DNA of 64,000 nt from Agapetus fuscipes (GCA_951799405.1 OX637332.1:17489001-17553000); one strand, 5' to 3'; positions 44,534 to 55,508 are shown, counted from the stretch's first letter. Made by a program: numbers and translations. The notes: generated by a model not told the origin, from the sequence alone.

Positions 44534-45650
44534 ATAGTTAAAAAAAAGGTGACAATAAACCCAAAAAAAAATATTGTTCATGAGTAATTATAGCAGGTTT
44601 TATCATAAAAGAAAACTCAGGTTTGATTGTTTTTTTATTGAATACATATTTATCACTTTAAAAACAGTAAACATTCTGCATTGCTTATTTTATACATCTG
44701 GTGTGACTAAGTATAATCTTTTAACAATGAAAACATGTGTATTTTGCACAAAGAAACATTCAATTACTAAGAAACATAAAGTAGGTAACATGAAAGCCGT
44801 TGTTTTCAGGTTTTTTTAAGTATTCAAGTAGACAAAATAATATGGTACCAATAAAATTTCGTTTATTTATTTTCATTGTTTTGTGTTGCAAATCATAAAC
44901 AGTAAACATGTGTTTTGTTTGAACCACTTGATAAAGAAATTGTCATAGCCTTTTACATAATTATCATGTTCCATCTTTTGCCAGAAAAGGTAAAATATTG
45001 TTAGTAGAGTAGATATCAGTCAATTTAGTTTTATTTTACTTGACTCAACTCTGATGTGTTTTGTAAGCAACTCAAGTTGTCTAAGACAGGTGATCAATAA
45101 TTTCAGGGAAGTAATTGACAGTCTGAAAGAAGACTATGTCAAATGAGATCGAAAACAATAGCAGTCCATCACATCCATTACCTTAGTTAATGATGCCGCA
45201 AAATGGACGTTTGAATACAGTTAAAAAAATTCAAGAGAATTCAAATAGTTTTCGTTGTACTTTCATTAAAGAAAACCGATCCACTTCAAAGTAAAATGCA
45301 ACCATTGTATGCCCAGAGAGTTTATTTTTTTTTCTTTTTGTCTATCTCTATTACTGATTTTTTATTTTAGTTGTGGAAACTGCAATTATTTTTCTCCTCT
45401 GTAGGTTGGCATTCTAATTTTTTTATTTATCACAAACAATACGAAGAAAATATCTAGAAGGAGATAACTGAAAGTGAGAATTTCCTGGAAGATGAAAAGA
45501 TACCTGATTTTATTAAAGGTCACATGAACCCAATTTCATATTGTCTAGAGATTGTAAATTTGAACTTAATGAATTCTAAGAATATATAGTTTGGTTTTAA
45601 AATCATATTGTTCAAGTTTTTTTTAATCTTAATTGAATTTCATTCACATC
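44534..45650. other. No gene recognised
   Basis: AT-rich; the 81-codon frame at 44574-44819 has no motif. No repeat family member found. Confidence 0.45.
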
Positions 45651-45908
45651 AGACCGGTCGATAGCTCAGTTGGTAGAGTGCTTGCATTCCATGCCGTGAG
45701 CTCGGGTTCGAAACAAACACCGAAACGGGAAATGATTTCCCGTTTCGGTGTTTGTTTCAAACCCCAAAATAAAAATGCCGGCAAGGTTTACTCAGCCTTC
45801 ACAAGAAATGAGTACCAGTTCTCTCGGGAGCTGGAAAACCCCCACTTCATCTGAAGTGGTTGGCGTAAGGCCGGCCCCCTTACCTGTAAAAATAAATAGG
45901 TTCAACTC
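45651..45908 (+). repeat. SINE-I, 5' part, interrupted by LINE
   Basis: ACCGGTCGATAGCTCAGTTG and GGGTTCGAA are followed by an unusual palindrome (45710-45758) replacing the segment after the B box, then the normal body to AATAGGTTCAACTC. It resumes at 46367. Confidence 0.92.
45710..45758. repeat. 24-bp perfect palindrome inside SINE-I
   Basis: Arms 45710-45733 and 45735-45758 are exact reverse complements around a single G. The right arm is normal SINE-I sequence (ATTTCCCGTTTCGGTGTTTG); the left arm replaces the usual TCCCACCGAGGGTGTCAG segment with an inverted copy. Confidence 0.95.
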
Positions 45909-46366
45909 ATGAATGTGAGCTGAGTAAAGTATGTACGGTTGAAATGGCTTACCTGAGAGCAATGGCTGGAAAGACACTGAATGATAGAGTACGTAATGAT
46001 TGGGTGATGAACGAGTGTGGTATAAAAGAGAATATGAGAATGAAAGTACAAAAAAGTACGATGAGATGGTTCGGACATCTCGAAAGAATGGATGATGAAC
46101 GACTAACGAAAAAAGTGTACAAAGGAAATGTCAGAGGAAAGCGCGGAAGGGGAAGGCCGAGGAAAAAATGGTTAGACCAAATAGGTGAGATTGCGAAAGA
46201 ATGGAACCTGCAAAGTGAAAATAAGAGAAGAGTATGTATGAAAAAGGGGATGAATATTGAGGAAATGAAAGTGGTTTGTAAGGACAGAAAAAAGTGGAGG
46301 CGCATCTGCGGAGGTACCGGCCACCCCTAGTGGAACGGCGGCAGGATACAGTAACAGTAACAGTAA
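45909..46366 (+). mobile_element. RTE-like LINE 3' insertion in SINE-I
   Basis: A 5'-truncated LINE inserted into SINE-I, flanked by CAACTC (45903-45908 and 46367-46372). The protein frame is open from the left break to the stop at 46328-46330. It contains MRWFGHLERMDDERL, KRGRGRPRKKWLDQI and EEMKVVCKDRKKWRRICGG. The RW-FGH-RMDD and KRGRGRPRKKW patterns are typical of C-terminal regions of insect LINE polymerases, beyond the catalytic domain. The 3' UTR is only about 35 bp and ends in AGTAAC repeats. The short tail, intact frame and clear duplication indicate a fairly recent insertion. The clade (RTE-like) is tentative. The antisense frames over this stretch are shadows. Confidence 0.9.
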
Positions 46367-46441
46367 CAACTCGCCACATGCGACCCCTTCGGGGATAACG
46401 CGGCAAGAAGTTACACTATATGTGTAGCTTAGTTGCTTTTT
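46367..46441 (+). repeat. SINE-I, 3' part after LINE
   Basis: Resumes CAACTCGCCACATGCGACC, with CCCCTTCGGGG, AACGCGGCAAGAAG and TTACACTATATGTGTAGC. With 45651-45908 it makes a full SINE-I. Confidence 0.92.
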
Positions 46442-48275
46442 TTTTTTTATTAAATTTAATGAAATATCTGACATATGTGTTTTACTTCTTTAGACATAAA
46501 AAAACAACATGCTTGTCTTCATCTAAACATTTACATGAATTTGTTCACAAAACCCTTTTTATTACACAGATTTCTTTCAACTTCACGAAAAGTTATAATA
46601 AGGTATAACTTCCGTATAATGTCCCAGTTAGAGCTGTTAAACCACATCGCGTGGTAAGGTATATGTTATATTGTTATGTTTGTTAGAATAACACAATCGA
46701 TTTTCTCACATTCAGCCAGTTTTTTAGAAAATACCAATATTTTTGTTAGGGCGTCAAGTATCAAAGTGAATGGCCACTTTGATATTAATTACAATGAAAA
46801 CGTCAACTTTGAAAATGTCAGTTTGTGACTGCGACCGACATGAGCCTGGGACAAAGTAAATAAGCTAGGTAGCAGTAACTAACAATTAATTTTGGGGGAA
46901 ATGTAAATCAACCGGTAAGCCTAGTTACACAAAATCAAGGCTTAACCATCGAACAAAAAAATATTACGCGTAACGTGAAAAAAATAGTTTTGTTTAAAAC
47001 AATATGTAAATTCAGTTATTTATTTAACATATTTTAGGAACTGCAAAAATATTACAAAATACACTTTATTAACGAAATGATCAGAAATTTAAAAAAACAA
47101 TAGTACATCTTGTTAAAATAGTTTTTTCCTTCACTTTTTAAGTATGGATTCTCATCGATCAATAGAAAAAAAATCTTGTAATAAATAATACTTCAGTATT
47201 TTTATACTTCTAAGTTACAACACAAGTTTCCAAGAAAAAAAAATCAAGCAGTGCAAAAAAAGTTTTCAAAAATAATTTGAAACATTCAAAGAAAGTATCG
47301 ATTTTGCAAAGATTTATTTGGCACACGGAGCTTTTGTGAAAAAACTGTCGCGGAAAGAGTGATCAAATTTTATCAAATAATTTATATCAATTCGTTTTCT
47401 CTCATATAAAGCATCTCTTATGTTTTTCGCTTAAGCAAATGCACTCAAAAGAATCCTCAGTATGACAAATGTTGATTTTTTTTTTATTGAAAATATTATG
47501 AATTTCAATTGAGTTTATATGAATACTTTCTTAAACAAATTCTTCTGAAAGTTTGTTATGACAACATAATTTTTCTTTCAGTTCAATTTTTGTAAGCGGT
47601 ACCGTTTGTTTGTTAAAAGGAAAATTCGGGTTTCAACAGGCCCTAAATTCATGTTTATAATTTTTTTTCAATGTTTCGTGACCAAGAGAAATATTATAAA
47701 TTTATAGCAAAGGTTTTCGCATGTAGTCGGCTCAATTTTATTGTGTACAATGGTGCCTACTGCCTCAAACCTGAAAGGCGGCCCCATGTTCAGAATAAAA
47801 CATACTTTACCGACATTTTCGCCTTCTGGCGTGAGCTTAGTGCGCAAGTCTAAAACATTAACGTGAAAAATTCCCTGTTGCACCAAATTTTCGGTACAAA
47901 ATTGTTTGAACGTGTTGTGCGCGTCGACGAGTATTTTATTTTAACCCTCCACATCCCACGTGGACCCATGCACATTTCTTGAATAGACATCTTTCAAATT
48001 TTTGTCTTGTCACAAGCTCTGCGATCAACATATTTTATATTTTGTATGGTTTGTGTATTAACACTGTAAAAATGTTTGAGACATTAAATTTTTATTTTTA
48101 TTTTATTCTTACCAGAAGATGATCTACAATGATCGGAAACGTTAGTAATTATTGATAAAAATTAAATTAAAATAATTTTGAACATAAAACAGTGTTATAT
48201 TAGAATTTTTAAAGATCTTTTAAGTTTAATATAATTTTATTGATTGTAGAGGCATTAACTTTGTAATCGTTCATC
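46442..48275. other. No gene recognised
   Basis: Long AT-rich stretch without recognised repeat. The frames at 47668-47886 on both strands overlap and have no motif. Confidence 0.5.
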
Positions 48276-48336
48276 ATTAATGATAAAAGAAAAACAGTTT
48301 AATCGAAAACAAAACTGTTTTTCTTTTATCATTAAT
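48276..48336. repeat. 25-bp perfect hairpin
   Basis: Arms 48276-48300 (starting ATTAATGATAAAAGAAAAAC) and 48312-48336 are exact reverse complements around an 11-base loop. It is AT-rich and not part of any family seen here. Confidence 0.93.
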
Positions 48337-48794
48337 ATAATTTAATCAATATATTTTATTACTGAAGGTTATACAAATTTAGACAGAAGTTCTAGCGTGC
48401 CCAACAATAATCTTTCATTACTTTATGTTAATACTTATCTAATTCTTTCCATGATTTGCAATTTAACGAATATATTGCAGATTAGAATGATGAAATTTCC
48501 CAATAAATAGTTATTATTTTAAAAAAAAAATCGTTAGGTACTGATCATTTATTACTTATTTGGGTGTTATATTGTTTTTTCTCCTTTTTTATTTTTTTAA
48601 TCGTTTTCCTTGTTTTTTTTGTAGCTGAAGTCTCCAAGCAATATTTAATCAAAGTCACCAGCATTAATAACCACTAATATATTTTCTGCAATTTTAAAAA
48701 AAGATTGGCGAAAAGCCTGCAGAGTTCCATACGCATGAATCAAAATAACGGAAAACTAGTTGTAAATTTGTGTTTCGTCTAATCAAATAATAAT
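48337..48794. other. No feature recognised
   Basis: AT-rich, no element. Confidence 0.4.
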
Positions 48795-48990
48795 AGGATG
48801 AACGCTGTTTTGTGTGGATCCTGCCTCAAGAACCCTCTGCAAGCTTGGTCGTCGCTATAGAAAGCGCCAATTCTAAAGTAAGAGCCAGTTGCTGTAAGGC
48901 TGGATAGACCTTTGGTGACCGATTTTTGGTGAAAGTATAAGAATTTTTCACCCAGCGAAAGACTATATTTGAAAATATAAATTTTATGTT
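48795..48990 (-). repeat. SINE-II without head
   Basis: Minus strand: TTTTCACCAAAAATCGG, GGTCTATCCAGCC, ACAGCAACTGGCTC, GCGACGACCAAGCTTGCAG, GAGGGTTCTTGAGGCAGGAT and CACACAAAACAGCG. The 5' part fades near 48990. Confidence 0.82.
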
Positions 48991-49290
48991 TTTGGATTTT
49001 GTAGGGATTGTGTATTCACACAGTGAAAATTCATTTTATTGAAAATAAAATTATTTTTTCTTAAACGTAGTTTAATTTTCACAACAATATTTTATATCTC
49101 GTATTTTATCAATATTTTATTTGTGCTTTAAACATTTTATTTTTGACCCTCGGATATTTGAATTAATTTATTATAATTATTTTATGTTTTCTTTCTTTAA
49201 TTTTTTTTAATTTTTGACTGTTATATTTAATTTAAATTAAGTTCATCTTTATTGTACCTATACCTACCTATTTATTTGAATTTATATATT

Positions 49291-49541
49291 CCTTGACTTA
49301 TAGGTTGGTATGAGGCTGACCACCCATACTGTAAAAAATGGTTCACTTTGCCAATGTCACCCCTGTTTCAGGGAATGTCGGCAGGAGTTGCAGGGCTTAT
49401 GTTCATTTGAGTTTGGATTTTATTTGTAAGTACACATTCAGCATTTGTAAGCGCGAACTACACGTGTTTGTTTGTGGGCATACATCTGAGAGCTTTAAAT
49501 GAATATATGCTTGCAACTTAGATTATAGATTATAGATTATA
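49291..49541 (+). repeat. Rep-A, full length
   Basis: CCTTGACTTATAGGTTGG to three ATTATAG-type tail repeats (49510-49541). Confidence 0.93.
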
Positions 49542-49653
49542 TAATTTTGATCTATGGTTTGTTCTTAATAATTTTAATTTGACATACATCACTCTTGATA
49601 ATGACCTGAGTATTGAAGGTCGAAAGTGCTCGAGATATAAAATATTATTGTGA

Positions 49654-49730
49654 AATTTATGTTTTTGTGTTCCGCTGGGATTCAAACCCACGACCTTCTA
49701 TTTACGAGTCCAAAGCACTAGCTTATGTAC
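49654..49730 (-). repeat. SINE-II head fragment
   Basis: Minus strand: GTGCTTTGGACTCGTAAATAG, B box GGGTTTGAATCCC and GGAACACAAAAACATAAA. Body and tail missing. Confidence 0.75.
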
Positions 49731-50502
49731 AGGTAAAATATACGGCTGAAATATATGATGAAAGAATGGAGGGTTAAATGTACACTCAGTTCAAATATAT
49801 TTTGTATGCATGCAATATGTATTAACAGCTGGTGTCATGCATTGCGGTAGTTTTAAAACTTGCTCTGCGTTATAGCCGCTTGCTTGTGTTTCAACGAAAT
49901 AATATCCGCTCACTAAAGTAACAAGCTATTATGCAAAAATGTAGATTCACAAGCTAAATAGCTGCACTTGGGTTTAATTACTATGACTCCCTAATTTAAA
50001 ATTATGGTGCAAAAATGGAAATTAATCTGCATCGTATCTTATGTAAAAATAAAATCACACTAATATTTTTTAGTGTTGATCTGTTAACACAGTGAAAGTC
50101 CATTTTTAAATTATTTATAAAATCACACTGTTTCAGAAATCTCTTCATATTATTACTAGTTTGTCAATATTAAGAATATTTTAAGGAAAGTTAATTTATT
50201 TTTTTACACTGAGTGTATGTGTTTGTCCACATGCTTGCAATAAAGGCATTATTATGTCTTAAGTGTAATAAAATATTTATTTAGTTTTTTTAAGCAAAGG
50301 CCGAATGATTTGTACTAAAATGCATTTGCACGTGTGAAAATTCTTACGTGTTATGGTTCATTCACAGTCTACAGCAACTTTTTCATACAAAAAACCGTGA
50401 TCCGTAAATCAGGTATAGATCAAATAATTTGTGAAGCACTGTAAGCGTGTAGAGGTGTTTTTCGCATTAAATCAAAAATCATAAAACAAATAAATAATAA
50501 TT
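49731..50502. other. No gene recognised
   Basis: AT-rich. GTTAACACAGTGAAAGTCCA at 50091-50110 resembles Rep-F but is too short to call. Confidence 0.4.
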
Positions 50503-50772
50503 AGGATGATTTATTTTCTGTTCGCTGTTTTTGTATGAAACACACAAAAACATCTTGGTCGTTGCTGCAAAAAGCGTCAACTCTTAGCAAGACCTTGTTA
50601 TTGGGCTTAATGGACTTACGGTGACCGGTCTTTGGATAAAGCAGATTAATTTTTAAACCTAACGAAAAGTTTTTTTTAAAATTATGCAATATTTATTGTG
50701 CTTTATCGGAAATAGAACCCTCTACCTTCCAATCATGATTACGAAGTGTTAACCACTAGATTACAGACCATT
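50503..50772 (-). repeat. SINE-II, near full length, diverged
   Basis: Minus strand: GGTCTGTAATCTAGTGGTTA (A box), AGGGTTCTATTTCC (degenerate B box), CCGGTCACCG, GGTCTTGC, GCAACGACCAAG, then a shortened tail ending near TTATTTTC. The 62-codon frame at 50501-50689 is a shadow. Confidence 0.8.
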
Positions 50773-51559
50773 GTCATCAATAATGTATTTTTTATTTCAT
50801 TGTAACCATGCGTTTGTATCCTACATTCGGTTACGTTGATGCAAAGTTTCTTTAAATATCCTAAATTCATTTTTCTAATGCTGGAAATCTCGAAGCATAC
50901 ACTCATTAAAGAAATGTTTAAGTAATGTACTTTATTGTCGACACATTCAGTAATTGTATTTCGTTTATTAAGTTATTTTGTATTGAGTTAAAAATGTAAA
51001 TTGTAGATTCATACAAATTTCCTTCCAGGTCCTTTTCTCATCTGGAGGATTGTTTTCTTTGCGAGATTATTTTTGTACTTGGACGATACCCCACCTTCAG
51101 TTGTTGCACTGAAAGCTTGTCATCTCTTTCAGCTTGATAAAACCACGCTGGAAGCAGTTTAGTGGACGGAAAAGTTAGACGTGCGCATACTACACAGTCC
51201 GATAGGCTAGAAAACTCGTATTTTACCAGAGCTATGACTACACAAAGTAAGCAAGTCGGAATATATCCTATTCACCTTTTCGGTTTATTGAGATGAAGTG
51301 CTACCATTGTCTGTAACCTTTCAGGTCAATTAATAATGATCAATTAATAATGTAGTATCAATTGTAATAGGGTAATGGTCAATATAATTGAAATAAATTG
51401 TACAGTGGACTGCACATGACTTTATAGCATAAAATACGGTCATGTTCAGGTCATAGTCAATTTTCAAAACAAAAAAAATTGTTGTGTGTAAGTAATGAAG
51501 CTAATACTGTTCATTGATATTTTGGAAAGTTATGATTGATTATTATATGGGTACTACTT
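50773..51559. other. No gene recognised
   Basis: AT-rich. TCAATTAATAATGATCAATT near 51326 is a small direct repeat only. Confidence 0.4.
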
Positions 51560-52545
51560 ACTAGATTTTAAGACTCGTAGCCTAGTATTTTATATTAGGC
51601 GTTTAAGTACCAAGAATATTACAATTATTTTTTGTATGGAAATTTGTCACTTTGTATGGTGGCTACGGTTTATAATGTTTATTTGAAAAAAATAATGATG
51701 ACTGTATGTAGGTATATATATAAGAGCTTTTCAACTGAATAACATTATTTTTTAGTTAACCCGTTCTCTGCCGAGAAATTTTTAATTATTGTTTTGTCTT
51801 GTATCGCAACCCCCGAAACATAAAGTATTATGAGGCAATGGTTATTGTTGTTACATAGCACTTTATTGGGCGAATTGTTATGTAGGTTTATTTATGGGTA
51901 TTAGACATTTTGCTACCAAAAATATTTCAATATTTTTTTGTATGAAAATTTGTCACTTTGTATCGTGGCTATACTTTAAAATATTATTTTGAAAAAATAA
52001 ATGAATAACATATGTAGGTATACATAATAGCTTTCCAATTGTAGAACAATATGTTTTAGTTAACCCGTTCTCTGCCGAGAAATGTTAAATTATTGTTTTT
52101 TCTTGTATCGCAACCCCCAAAACATAGAGTATTATGAGGCAATGGTTATTGTTGATAGCACTTGTTTGAGTCAATTGTTATGTAGGTTTATTTATGGGTA
52201 TTAGACGTTTTGCTACCAAAAATATTAAAATTATTTTTTGTATGGAAATTTGTCACTTTTTATGGTGGCTATACTTTAAAATCTTTTTTTTTTAAAGTAA
52301 TGAATAATATATGTAGGTATATATAAGAGCTTTTCAATTGTAGAATAATATTTTTTAGTTAACCCTTTCTCTGCTGAGAAATTTTAATTTTTTATTTTCT
52401 CTTGTATGGCAGCCCCCAAAACAAAGAAAATTATGAGGCAACGGTTATTGTTGTTTGATAGCACTATTAGAGCCGTTTTTGAGCGAATCGCATTTGAAAT
52501 ATTCAGCTCTTCGGAAGCCATCTTGAATTCTCAAAATAGTGAAGA
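51560..52545 (+). repeat. Rep-D, three tandem units of about 300 bp
   Basis: Matching points at 51596, 51901 and 52201 (periods 305 and 300). Each unit has AAATTTGTCACTTTGTAT-type, TTAGTTAACCCGTTCTCTGC (51757, 52058, 52358) and TTATGAGGCAATGGTTATTG. The last unit continues into AGCTCTTCGGAAGCCATCTT, as in 17190-17300. Non-coding. Confidence 0.8.
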
Positions 52546-52599
52546 AAAATCTATTTTTCAAACAAGTTTATAATTTTTCTTTCTTGCGAACTTAAAATT

Positions 52600-53625
52600 A
52601 GTGTGAGCATTGCGTCTGAGCATCTTCAGCTAGATTAGCAAAATCAGAGTAGTAGTTTTAAATTGCCAACCTTAAAGAATCCAATGTATGAGCGTCTGAC
52701 AAGCGAGAACGGTGTTTATTTTGTGTTTGTTTTAAGTAGGAAAATGCTGTTTCACATAAATATATTGACCCAAAACACGAGTTGGAAACCAAAGCCCAGA
52801 AATCTAGACCTGAGACAACCTTGCTTTTAGAAATATGCCGCAGCGCAGTGTAATAATTTCGTTTTGAAATGTATCTGAAAATGTTGTAGTCATTTTAGAG
52901 ATATCATTATGATCAATGGAATTATTAAACGGATAACTGATGAATTCTATTAACTTCTCTATTTTTTTAAATCACTTAAGCGAATTTCGAAGTCTGATAC
53001 CATTGACTTTTAATTTCTGTACTTGTCAGGAATGAAATTGTAAGAAGTATTCTTTTCAATATGATCCTTGATGTTTACAAATTGTTGATTTTTTTTCTTT
53101 TCAATGTCAACTATTATAGACGCTGTTTTACTTTCAAATACTGCAATGGAACTTATCATTTTTGTTACTGTTTTATTCTTGTCTTGTAGTTCCAGATTTA
53201 ATGTGCTCAGCTTTCCAGTAAAATCTGATATTTAAATGATAAATCACATTCTAGTCTAAATCACGCAATTGGTGTTAATCATCACCCCTCTCTTCAAGAA
53301 ATTTTATTATTTCGTCCAATAGATCTCGAAATCTTTGCAAAAACTTGCTTCGACTCAACCACCTAACGTCAGTGTGCAATGCCAAATTTGGTAATGAGGG
53401 ATTTTTTAATGTTCGCGCGGCCGACTCTCCTTCGACTCTGTTCGAGCCCCGACATATTTTTTTTGCCTTGCCACGATCGACTAGACTCATCGTCGCGATA
53501 GCAGAGGTATATATAGCAGAGGTGGCCAACCGGTCGATCGCGATACACCGGTTGGCCACCTCTGCTATAGACTCTCCCATTTTGTTAGAAACAATGTGCC
53601 GGAAGGAAGCTGCCAACTCGAAAGA
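52600..53625 (-). pseudogene. hAT transposase relic (ZBED-like)
   Basis: Minus-strand remains of a hAT-superfamily transposase, in order: SFRHIVSNKMGESI near 53610, ALHTDVRWLSRSKFLQRFRD (53330-53400), GKLSTLNLELQDKNK (near 53210), FVNIKDHIEKNTSYNF, then GSIYLCETAFSYLK, NKHRSRLSDAHTLDSLR and ANLAEDAQTQCSH (52610-52800). The DVRWLSR motif and the GS-YLCE-AFS...RSRL-D-H block are hallmarks of hAT transposases and of domesticated ZBED-like proteins; the latter block is the C-terminal dimerisation region. Stops and frame breaks occur throughout and the 5' end is lost. The segment 53410-53580 is replaced by foreign sequence with hAT-like terminal motifs. Inactive. Confidence 0.87.
53512..53569. repeat. 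23-bp perfect hairpin made of hAT-like ends
   Basis: Arms 53512-53534 and 53547-53569 are exact reverse complements around CGATCGCGATAC. Each arm includes CAGAGGTGGCCAACCGG, which resembles a hAT terminal repeat. It sits inside the transposase relic. Confidence 0.93.
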
Positions 53626-53723
53626 CCAGCGAAGAGATACCGAGACAGCTGGAATTCCTTATTCCAGAAAATGGTATGAAAAAAATACTACAAAAAGGAG
53701 CGGAATGAAGAAGTAGTACTTAC

Positions 53724-53857
53724 TGGTTTAGGTTCCTCTCGTTTGAGGCAGCCGTGGACTGGTCGTGGCGTCTCTCCTTCTGCACGATGCCCATGAGCTT
53801 CATCCACGGATTGTTGGCAGCATGGCTACCAATTCCACCGCTTTGCCACATTGTCAT
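53724..53857 (-). CDS. Candidate first coding exon, unrecognised host gene
   Basis: Minus strand: ATG at 53857-53855 (a second ATG two codons later), with an in-frame TGA 11 codons upstream. The frame gives 44 codons plus two bases, then a consensus donor GTAAGT (53723-53718). The peptide begins MTMWQSGGIGSHAANNPWMK and ends with a basic, polar stretch including QKERRHDQ and SNERNLN. The higher GC content, clean start, full-consensus donor and non-repeat sequence make this the best host-gene candidate. It was not in reach of a 60-codon cutoff. I do not recognise the family. The exon would splice downstream on the minus strand, so the hAT relic would be intronic. Confidence 0.5.
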
Positions 53858-54708
53858 GCTGGTCGGGATCCGATTATGTAAAGAACTTCACCAAACGAGG
53901 ACCTTGATATCACTCACCATCATATTTACTTCACTAAGAGACGTTTTAAATTTACAAACGAACACATTTTTTTCAGAGTTTTATTTTTATTTTTGGGACA
54001 TGATATTTTTGTTTTTGAACAGCCATGTTTTTTTCTTCATTTTATATTGACTTCATTTATTTTAAGCATTATGAAGGAAATACTTTTTAGTTAATTATTT
54101 TATTAGGTTAACTCTAACTCTTGATGTTCAAATTTATTTCACTATTCTAAGGAAACAACTTGTATTTGTAGATTTCTAACTACCGTTTTTATTGAAGTAG
54201 GTACTGTTGAAGATATATTATCTTTTTCGAATCATTGTTATTTAATGTTATTTTTTCTTCATTAATTTAATTAGATGCATAAACAAAATTCAATGGCATA
54301 ACACAAAAAGTTTTTCTTTAAAATAAAAGACATATTTTGACTGTCTTTTAAAAAAACAAAATAAGTATTAATAGAGGTGCATAAAATAAGTCACATAATC
54401 AAAATTGATGACTATAATAATTATTTTATTGTTTGTTTTTACGTGTTATTGACATTTTACTATAGACTATTATTGACTTATTTTAAATGTTTCACATTTT
54501 TGACTCAGAGTTCATTGTTATTTGTCCAGATAATTATTCATCCAGTGATCATGCTTTGTACCATGTAATGTAAGTAACAATAAATATGATTCAAAATTTT
54601 GTCTCGTGATTACTTTTTTCTTTATTATTCACACTTTATTTTAAGACCCTACCTTTGACTATTACATTTCCAAACACCTGTTTTATTAAATAAAAAACAA
54701 TTCCAGTA
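53858..54708. other. No further gene recognised
   Basis: If the exon at 53724-53857 is real, the sequence just above 53857 would be its 5' UTR. The rest is AT-rich; the 98-codon plus frame at 53754-54050 is antisense to the exon and then chance. Confidence 0.4.
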
Positions 54709-54955
54709 GATTTATAATTATAATTGCAAAGATATATTAACATTTAAAATTCATATTAAATGCACGCCCACATGCAGACATGTGTAAGTTCGCGCGTACA
54801 AATACACTTATTCTTAAAAAATAAAATCCAAACCTCGAATGAACACTTGGCAATTTTTGCTGACCTTTCCTGAAACAGGGAAAAGTGAACCATTGGCAAA
54901 GGGAACCATTTTAACAATATGGGTGGTCAGTCTCATACCAACTTACAATTCAAAA
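54709..54955 (-). repeat. Rep-A, near full length
   Basis: Minus strand: AAGTTGGTATGAGACTGACC, CACCCATATTGTTAAAATGG with a small duplication (GTTCCCTTTGCCAATGG and GTTCACTTTTCC), GCAATTATAATTATAAATC tail. Confidence 0.85.
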
Positions 54956-55508
54956 CTGATTTGTACTATTCCTATAAAACAAAGAAGAAAATAGATAGTC
55001 AATTAAAAATACAGACTTACTTCAAAATTGTTTTCACATATTTCCTCCATTACAAAAATCAAAAGTACCGTTGAAGTTTGGTAATAAAAAAGGTTATACC
55101 TACTTCTTTAAATCCTGATAACAAACAAAAAAAAATCTTAAAAAATAGAGCTGATTTTTCAGTAATTGATACCTACCTAGGTACTCAAGAATAAATAATG
55201 TATTATGATTATTCCGAAGAAAGTTTTCATCTTTTATTCAGTGTTAAAAATTGATTCTTACAATAAAATCTGCATATGAGTCGATAGAATAAATAAAGAA
55301 ATAATATAGATAGGAAAAAGGCAAACAAATATTTTGTTCTTGTTTACTAAAGATTATAGTTTCCGACAATAATGACATTTACCTACCGACAAAAAAGTTG
55401 TAAATTCAAATTTGTACTGAATCCATTAGCATTATTTTTTTTAAATAATTTGAGGTGCAAACTTTTTAGAGGACACGTAGCACATATTGAATATTATGTA
55501 TTATCTCC
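54956..55508. other. No gene recognised
   Basis: AT-rich; the plus frame at 55372-55602 is partly antisense to the next entry. Confidence 0.4.

Noticed and set aside
45949..46474. Three long minus-strand frames
   Set aside because: Antisense of the LINE insertion and SINE-I.
53345..53716. 123-codon plus frame
   Set aside because: Antisense of the hAT relic, which has clear transposase motifs on the minus strand.
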